From contig JALTEO010000067.1 in the NCBI GenBank assembly GCA_027073875.1, forward strand, positions 1 to 11,086: 11,086 bases of DNA, written 5' to 3'. The DNA comes from Bacteroidales bacterium (GTDB taxonomy: Bacteria > Bacteroidota > Bacteroidia > Bacteroidales > JALTDM01). This document shows positions 7,266 to 11,086 of this stretch, in pieces; positions within the stretch are counted from its first letter, which is position 1, and each line of letters starts with the position of its first letter. The notes under the pieces are model-generated. The model was not told the origin of the DNA, made no database searches, and saw only the letters and a program-made list of their open reading frames with translations. A program made the translations under genes and the position numbers.

Positions 7266-7934
7266 ATGAGTAAAAAAAATAAGAAAATAGAAGTTAAAGG
7301 ACGTAAAATAACTGTTGTTTCGATAAATGAACAAGATTATATTTCTCTTACTGATATTGCAAAATACAAAACTGACGACACAAGTGCTGTAATTGGAAAT
7401 TGGATGCGAAATCGCAATACCATTGAGTTTCTGGGTATTTGGGAAACGCTTTATAATCCCGACTTTAAACCCCTCGAATTCGAGGGGTTTAGAAAACAAG
7501 CCGGACTAAATGCTTTTACACTTTCACCACAGAAATGGGTAAGTGCAACAAATGCCAAAGGATTTATTGTTAAACCGGGCAGATATGGCGGAACTTATGC
7601 TCATAAAGATATTGCCTTTAAGTTTGCCAGTTGGATTTCAGTAGAATTTGAACTTTATATCATAAAAGAATTTCAAAGATTAAAAGAAAATGAACAAAAA
7701 TTACTTGGTTGGACTGCTAAACGAGAATTAGCAAAAATAAATTACCGTATTCATACAGATGCTATAAAAGAGAATCTTATTCCCAAACATCTAAGCAAAA
7801 AACAGATTTCTTTTATTTATGCCAACGAAGCCGATGTGCTGAATATGGCACTCTTTGGAAAAACTGCCAAACAATGGCGAGATGAAAATCCCGATAAAAA
7901 AGGTAATATCCGCGATTATGTCAATATATCCTAA
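7266..7934 (+). CDS. KilA-N domain protein, truncated by an in-frame stop
   Basis: The open frame has 222 residues. The N-terminal half is a KilA-N DNA-binding domain: ISLTDIAKYK (about 26-35), NWMRNRNTIEFLGIWETLYNP, FKPLEFEGFRKQAGLNAFTLS, WVSATNAKGF and the signature GRYGGTYAHKDIAFKFASWIS (about 105-125). After it comes a helical segment (FELYIIKEFQRLKENEQ) and a C-terminal region ending NIRDYVNIS. Related Bacteroidota proteins continue after this point, and here the same frame does continue after a TAA (7932-7934). An AAAAGGAAA ribosome site lies about 7 nt before the ATG, one of the clearer ones in the window. KilA-N proteins come from phages and other mobile DNA and are thought to bind DNA; the target is unknown. 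A 26-bp perfect palindrome (7466-7491) lies inside the gene. Confidence 0.88.
   Translation: MSKKNKKIEVKGRKITVVSINEQDYISLTDIAKYKTDDTSAVIGNWMRNRNTIEFLGIWETLYNPDFKPLEFEGFRKQAGLNAFTLSPQKWVSATNAKGFIVKPGRYGGTYAHKDIAFKFASWISVEFELYIIKEFQRLKENEQKLLGWTAKRELAKINYRIHTDAIKENLIPKHLSKKQISFIYANEADVLNMALFGKTAKQWRDENPDKKGNIRDYVNIS
7466..7491. repeat. 26-bp perfect palindrome inside the KilA-N gene
   Basis: TAAACCCCTCGAA (7466-7478) is followed directly by its exact complement TTCGAGGGGTTTA (7479-7491), with no spacer. It codes for KPLEFEGF within the conserved part of the domain. It may be incidental to the codons used, or a binding site for a dimeric protein. Confidence 0.9.
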
Positions 7935-8126
7935 CTGGTTTGCTTAGCAAATTTAGAAAACCTGAATGCTGTTTTTATTAATGACGGTTTACCGCAAAGC
8001 GAACGATTGCTGAAACTCAACCAAATAGCCATTAGCCAAATGAGAATATTGCTTGCCGACAATACAACAAAAATGTTAACTCCTAAGAATGAAAATATAG
8101 ATAAAATAATTTACAAAAAAAAATGA
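7935..8126 (+). pseudogene. Detached C-terminal remnant of the KilA-N gene
   Basis: The frame of the KilA-N gene stays open for 63 codons after the TAA, ending at TGA 8124-8126. It reads LVCLANLENLNAVFINDG, then LPQSERLLKLNQIAISQMRI. This matches the usual ending of Bacteroidota KilA-N proteins (NLENLNA...QSERL..LN.IAI.QM). One base change, TAA back to CAA (Gln), would restore a 286-residue protein reading NISQLVCL. The interruption is therefore a point nonsense mutation, not a frameshift or insertion. There is no in-frame ATG near the start of the remnant, so it is unlikely to be translated alone. Confidence 0.85.
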
Positions 8127-8155
8127 AAAACATTCATTCATTAATTTTTTAAAAT

Positions 8156-8163
8156 TATATTTG
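8156..8163 (+). promoter_or_regulatory. TATATTTG -7 promoter box
   Basis: TATATTTG, followed by C, fits the TAnnTTTG(C) box of Bacteroidota housekeeping promoters. A start near 8170 would place the rod-like element about 40 nt into the transcript and the lipoprotein ATG about 310 nt in. No strong -33 TTTG is visible 19-21 nt upstream. Confidence 0.45.
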
Positions 8164-8208
8164 CAATGAAAACTTTTAAGTTTTTGAGTTCTTTTTTAGT
8201 AAAATATT

Positions 8209-8367
8209 AAAGCGTTAGCTTTTATTCTTGAATTAGAAATCTGGTAAATTTCAAATGTCCAATAAGAATAATAAGTGTACGCTCATGCTACGGCGTGGGC
8301 TGACTTATTTGTTGGACGGGTTTACCAGAACCTCTAATTCGGATAAGCTACAGTTCCACGCTTTTTT
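8209..8367 (+). ncRNA. Rod-like structured RNA or leader element, family not recognised
   Basis: Eight helices nest without crossing: 8209-8215/8358-8364 (AAAGCGT/ACGCTTT), 8216-8221/8345-8350 (TAGCTT/AAGCTA), 8224-8227/8341-8344, 8230-8237/8333-8340 (GAATTAGA/TCTAATTC), 8240-8248/8321-8329 (TCTGGTAAA/TTTACCAGA), 8257-8262/8312-8317 (GTCCAA/TTGGAC), 8270-8276/8303-8309 (AATAAGT/ACTTATT) and 8281-8288/8293-8300. The last is capped by a TACG loop closed by C-G, the very stable cUNCGg type. About 55 bp pair over 156 nt, with small internal loops and G-U wobbles in the tip helix, which suits RNA better than a DNA palindrome. Six Ts (8362-8367) follow the outermost helix, as in an intrinsic terminator. 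A small RNA of about 200 nt or a terminating leader for the lipoprotein gene is inferred. The remaining gap sequence (8127-8208) holds the promoter box and no gene. Confidence 0.6.
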
Positions 8368-8373
8368 GTTTAT

Positions 8374-8427
8374 AAGGAATCAGGATAAGCCCTATATAAA
8401 GTATGCTGACGACATCAGTACTTCCTT
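8374..8427 (+). other. Second, smaller hairpin in the lipoprotein leader
   Basis: AAGGAA (8374-8379) pairs with TTCCTT (8422-8427). Inside it, GTA (8401-8403) plus CTGA (8406-8409) pair with TCAG (8415-8418) plus TAC (8419-8421) around a 5-nt loop. This stem is weaker than the rod just upstream. It leaves 8428-8482, a T-rich and G-rich stretch (TTTTTTGGGGCTGGGGC) without an obvious ribosome site. Confidence 0.35.
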
Positions 8428-8482
8428 AAAAAATAATGTTTAACTGCTTTTTTGGGGCTGGGGCAAACAAAATTATTTAGTT

Positions 8483-8935
8483 ATGAAAAAATTAAGTTTT
8501 ATTTTAATGGCAGTTGCATTTAGTGCAACAACAATGTTAACTACAAGTTGTAGTAAAGAACGAGGGTGCACGGATCCGGACAGTAAAAACTACAGTGCAA
8601 CAGCAGAAGAAGATGACGGTAGTTGTGCTTATGAAGGAGAAGTTGTCTTCTGGTATGGAAAAGCTACTTCTGACAGTCTTTACTATAATGGAAGCGATGC
8701 TTTAACATTTTATGTTGATGGAAATGTTGTTGGTTCAACTAATGTAACAGTTTATTGGACATCAGCACCTAATTGTGGAGATAATGGATCAATTACAGTA
8801 ACCAAAGATTTAGGAAGCGTTAAAACACAATCTTATTCGTATAAGGTGGTTGATGATTTAGGTGATGAAATTTGGACAGGAACTGTAAATTTTAATGCAA
8901 ATACTTGTACTACTCTTGAATTAACTTGGCAATAA
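8483..8935 (+). CDS. Secreted lipoprotein with GCTDP...DDGSC motif
   Basis: The product has 150 residues. It has a lipoprotein signal peptide with lipobox LTTSC, giving lipidation at Cys23. Next comes GCTDPDSKNYSATAEEDDGS (29-48) followed by C, a close match to the short Cys-paired motif GCTDPxAxNYNPxAxxDDGSC found in many secreted Bacteroidota proteins. The remaining 100 residues are rich in Thr, Val, Ser and Tyr with alternating patterns, suggesting a small beta-sandwich, and contain two more Cys (NCGDNG and NTCTTLEL). No enzyme motif is seen. It should sit on the outer membrane, but the residues after the lipidated Cys (SKERG) do not form a clear acidic surface-export signal. It follows the structured leader element and ends at a terminator-like hairpin, so it is probably its own transcript. 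Confidence 0.82.
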   Translation: MKKLSFILMAVAFSATTMLTTSCSKERGCTDPDSKNYSATAEEDDGSCAYEGEVVFWYGKATSDSLYYNGSDALTFYVDGNVVGSTNVTVYWTSAPNCGDNGSITVTKDLGSVKTQSYSYKVVDDLGDEIWTGTVNFNANTCTTLELTWQ

Positions 8936-8943
8936 ATTTTTGC

Positions 8944-8973
8944 GTAGGGTGCTTCGAGACAAAAGTGCCCTAC
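8944..8973 (+). terminator. Terminator-like hairpin after the lipoprotein gene
   Basis: GTAGGGTGCTT (8944-8954) pairs with AAGTGCCCTAC (8963-8973) along 11 positions, two of them G-U, around an 8-nt loop. It begins 9 nt after the stop codon. The T tract after it is weak, so termination may be partial. Confidence 0.5.
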
Positions 8974-9022
8974 CTTAATATTTCTATATAAATCAAAAAA
9001 GAATTTTAAGTTGTCGTTTGCC

Positions 9023-9048
9023 TAATCCGCAACAATTTTTTAATTTTT
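9023..9048. repeat. 26-bp exact copy of the methyltransferase gene 3' end
   Basis: These 26 bases, starting TAATCCGCAACAATTTTTTA, recur exactly at 10072-10097, where they encode IKKLLRIN near the end of the last gene on the minus strand. Read in the same frame on the minus strand here, the segment gives KIKKLLRIRQTTT and then a stop. That looks like the tail of a related protein whose remainder is gone. Confidence 0.75.
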
Positions 9049-9273
9049 GGTATTAATTACGATATAACGAATGATATTGGGATTAACTATGCTTGTACCG
9101 AAGGAACTGTTACGGTTTCGCAAAGTGGGACAAATTATATTATAGACATTTCTTTTACATTGGAATCTGGTCAGCAAGCTAGTGTTCATTACGAAGGAAG
9201 CTTGATTTATTATGATTATACAAGTAAAAAAATGAAATCCTTTTTCAATAACAATAGAATCTCATTAAAATGA
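9049..9273 (+). pseudogene. 3' remnant of a beta-rich secreted protein gene
   Basis: One frame is open for 74 codons up to a TGA (9271-9273) and reads GINYDITNDIGINYACTEG, then TVTVSQSGTNYIIDISFTLE, then SGQQASVHYEGSLIYYD. The alternating beta pattern and the order TVTV...YIIDISFTL...HYEGSLIYYD look like the C-terminal end of a Bacteroidota secreted beta-rich protein. No usable start codon exists upstream in this frame: the frame closes at 9007-9009 and the only Met is near the end. Its left edge abuts the 26-bp repeat, which suggests a deletion or recombination joint. Its stop overlaps the next gene's start (ATGA), as if the two were once in one operon. Together with the hairpin and repeat to its left, it accounts for most of the gap 8936-9269. 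Confidence 0.6.
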
Positions 9274-9977
9274 AAACAATAATATCTTTTTTATTAGTTG
9301 CATTTTTAAGTACAAGTTTATCATTTTCACAAGAAAATGAAAGTGATAAAATATATATTGATTTATCTCCTGGTTCGAATTTCACTATTGGCGAATTTGG
9401 ATATAAAAGTCCCTATAATAACTCATCAGGTTTTGCAAGAGATGGATATCTTGGGAACCTTTCATTTTCATATCTGATAGACACTCATTTTGGAGTAACC
9501 AGCTCATTTAGATATGGTTTTAATTCCATAGATGGGCAGCCAATCGTAGACTATATGGCATCTTCTTATCCGGGTCATTCTTGGTATTTATCTACAACTA
9601 ACTGGAAAATGTTCGGATTTTGGGCTGGTGGATACGCTTCTTTTCCAATTTCCAGTAGAGGAAATATTTATTCTAAAATAATGTTTGGTGCTTTAAATGT
9701 AACAAGTCCGGATTTTTATCTATCAGTTGATGATGGCTCTCTATGGGTTGACACATATGGTGCTTCTGCAACTGCATTTTCTTATCTTGCAGGAATTGGA
9801 TTTAATTTATATATCAGCAAAAGATTTTACCTTAATTATAACATTGACTTTTTAGGATCAAATCCAAGATTCTTTGGTGTTGAGACAATTGATAGCGATG
9901 GTAATTATAGTTATGATAATTTTTATCAAAGCATTTCAATGATAAATTATAGCATAGGATTTGGGGTAAAATTTTAA
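9270..9977 (+). CDS. Small outer-membrane beta-barrel protein
   Basis: The product has 235 residues. A signal peptide (MKTIISFLLVAFLSTSLSFS, likely cut before QENES) is followed by repeated alternating strands rich in Tyr, Phe, Gly and Ser: YIDLSPGSNFTIGEFGY, YLGNLSFSYLIDTHFGVTSS, FWAGGYASFPISS, IYSKIMFGALNV, FSYLAGIGFNLYISKRFYLN, and SMINYSIGFGVKF at the end. A C-terminal Phe on the last strand is typical of outer-membrane barrels. The closest general group is the OmpW/OmpX-like 'outer membrane beta-barrel' families; no specific transport role can be read. Its start overlaps the stop of the upstream remnant by ATGA, and no Shine-Dalgarno site is seen. A convergent hairpin follows 42 nt after the stop. 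Confidence 0.78.
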   Translation: MKTIISFLLVAFLSTSLSFSQENESDKIYIDLSPGSNFTIGEFGYKSPYNNSSGFARDGYLGNLSFSYLIDTHFGVTSSFRYGFNSIDGQPIVDYMASSYPGHSWYLSTTNWKMFGFWAGGYASFPISSRGNIYSKIMFGALNVTSPDFYLSVDDGSLWVDTYGASATAFSYLAGIGFNLYISKRFYLNYNIDFLGSNPRFFGVETIDSDGNYSYDNFYQSISMINYSIGFGVKF

Positions 9978-10019
9978 TAATATATAAGTAGAAAAAGTAT
10001 TAACTTTATAAATGTTATG

Positions 10020-10050
10020 GTGAGGGCGTGACTAAAAGTCACACTCTCAC
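10020..10050. terminator. 14-position hairpin between convergent genes
   Basis: GTGAGGGCGTGACT (10020-10033) pairs with AGTCACACTCTCAC (10037-10050) around AAA, with one C-A mismatch and one G-T pair. It is the strongest stem in the 77-bp gap between two convergent genes. Neither side has a long T run, so it may act as a bidirectional terminator without the usual tail. Confidence 0.6.
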
Positions 10051-10054
10051 TATA

Positions 10055-11086
10055 TTAAATGGGAGTTCTATTAATCCGCAACAATTTTTTAATTTTTCCG
10101 GGCTGTGCCCAGTTCATTGTTTTTTCCATTTTCAAAGATAGTAAATAGGTTTCAATCACAGGATGCTGTAATTGGTTTAAAATTTTCAGTGCTTCATCTT
10201 TAGTTGCTACGGGCATATATGCTTGCAGCGATTGGTTAACTTGCCAACGACCTTGTACCAATATCGGCTTAAAAGTGTCTCTGCCATATGCTTCCCACAC
10301 AATTTTATACGGTGAAAAATTATATTTCCCGACACCAAATAATGCCCACCAAATACCTTTTTTTATTTGCGTCTGTATCAATTGACCTTTCCGCTGTTGC
10401 AGTTTGCTTTTGACAGAAAATAAATAATCTTTTAGTAGAGGATGTGCACTTATTTCTTTTTCCGTCAGTGGCTTACCATTTTCATTGTAAGGCAGCAACA
10501 CCCATTTCACAGGAACCCGTTTTGTGGTCTTAAAATTTTCTTTAGTCAACAATGGATAAACAAATTTTTCAGGTAAAACTGTTTTGCCGTTGAGTAATAC
10601 TGTTCCGTCACCTTGTTGCTTACAAGACTTAAAAAAGAAAATATCGTTGGCACCTCCGGTATTGATACCTTGTCGCGGCAATGATTCCTTTGATACTTCA
10701 ATGGGACGAAATTTTTCAAAAAAACGGGATTTCTTTACAGGAAAAACACTCAGCGGGTCATCGGAATTAATAAGTGGTTTGGCAATCAACTTTTGCCATT
10801 TGCCATTTTCATTTCTGTAAAAATTTATTGGGAAATTTGTTTTCTTGTCCCGGCAAAATTTTACCAAGCCATAGCGAGTTATAACTTTATCAAAAACAGG
10901 CAAATCCGCAAAATCGTAAACACATTCCAATGAAAACGAAATACCGTGAGTTTTAAAGTTACGAAATTGGCGATGTGCCCCATCATTCAGCAGAAGCGAC
11001 AACGGCAAAAAGAAAAAACCGCTGCCGTGAGATTTCAAAAAATCCGATATTGTCTTTTGCACCACCAAAGCCGCCAAATCAATACG
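10055..11086 (-). CDS. Probable N6-adenine DNA methyltransferase, C-terminal part (runs off the window)
   Basis: The frame stays open to the right edge (343 residues visible, beginning RIDLAALVVQKT), so the true start lies outside. The visible part matches the C-terminal half of type II/IIG N6-adenine methyltransferases. It has the last strands of the catalytic domain (SGFFFLPLSLLLNDGAHRQFR, then VYDFADLPVFDKVITRYG), then the target-recognition region with GINTGGANDIFFFK, FVYPLLTKEN, VKWVLLPYNENGKPLTEKEI, WWALFGVGKYNFSPYKIVWE, and a helical tail ending KIKKLLRINRTPI. The catalytic NPPF/NPPY motif and the SAM site would lie upstream of 11086 and cannot be checked, nor can a fused nuclease domain. 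It would methylate adenine in a specific DNA site, alone or with a restriction enzyme. Family assignment rests on the pattern of short motifs. Confidence 0.68.
   Translation of the reverse strand, partial: RIDLAALVVQKTISDFLKSHGSGFFFLPLSLLLNDGAHRQFRNFKTHGISFSLECVYDFADLPVFDKVITRYGLVKFCRDKKTNFPINFYRNENGKWQKLIAKPLINSDDPLSVFPVKKSRFFEKFRPIEVSKESLPRQGINTGGANDIFFFKSCKQQGDGTVLLNGKTVLPEKFVYPLLTKENFKTTKRVPVKWVLLPYNENGKPLTEKEISAHPLLKDYLFSVKSKLQQRKGQLIQTQIKKGIWWALFGVGKYNFSPYKIVWEAYGRDTFKPILVQGRWQVNQSLQAYMPVATKDEALKILNQLQHPVIETYLLSLKMEKTMNWAQPGKIKKLLRINRTPI

Noticed and set aside
8255..8443. A 62-codon open frame over the structured element
   Set aside because: It lies across the nested helices, its codons follow the stems, and the product (MSNKNNKCTLMLRRGL...) has no domain-like pattern. 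The RNA explanation fits better.

Overview
The window is AT-rich bacterial DNA that fits the phylum Bacteroidota, probably the order Bacteroidales or a close relative. The evidence is the gene families (a CarboxypepD_reg-like/DUF5686 outer-membrane barrel, a 'CCC motif' membrane protein, a pRiA4b ORF-3 family protein, a LuxC-type acyl-CoA reductase, and a lipoprotein with the GCTDPxxxNY...DDGSC motif), the scarcity of strong Shine-Dalgarno sites, and several TAnnTTTG-type promoter boxes. No rRNA, tRNA, CRISPR array or complete insertion sequence was seen.

Layout, left to right. (1) A hairpin with a 12-A run (1-42) is followed at once by a 1515-residue gene (49-4596, +). It encodes a complete prolyl oligopeptidase fused in frame to a complete DUF5686-type outer-membrane barrel. 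(2) The convergent gap 4597-4780 holds two inverted copies of a repeat of about 50 bp. (3) A minus-strand cluster reads 6793->4781: a small CCC-type membrane protein, a LuxC-like acyl-CoA reductase coupled to it by a TAATG overlap, and, after a low-complexity spacer, a pRiA4b ORF-3 family protein. A likely promoter lies near 6990-7019. The leader between it and the first gene carries a second inverted pair of the same 50-bp repeat. (4) A plus-strand KilA-N gene (from 7266) is broken by one in-frame stop at 7932-7934; 63 recognisable C-terminal codons follow in the same frame. (5) The gap 8127-8482 holds a TATATTTG promoter box and a rod-like inverted structure (8209-8364) that ends in six Ts. 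It looks like a structured RNA or leader I do not recognise. (6) A lipoprotein gene (8483-8935) ends at a terminator-like hairpin. (7) A scar region follows: a 26-bp copy of the 3' end of the last gene, joined to a 5'-truncated gene remnant that runs into the start of a small outer-membrane barrel gene (9270-9977). (8) A convergent hairpin separates that gene from the C-terminal part of a probable N6-adenine DNA methyltransferase (10055 to the right edge, -).

The left half looks like ordinary chromosome: envelope and house-keeping genes plus an acyl-CoA reductase operon. From about 7000 onward it reads as accessory and rearranged DNA: an inactivated KilA-N gene, gene remnants, secreted proteins and a restriction-modification-type methyltransferase. 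The most interesting points are the rod-like RNA element at 8209-8367, the peptidase-barrel fusion, and the paired (REPIN-like) repeats. All functional statements rest on reading motifs by eye; no database search was run.
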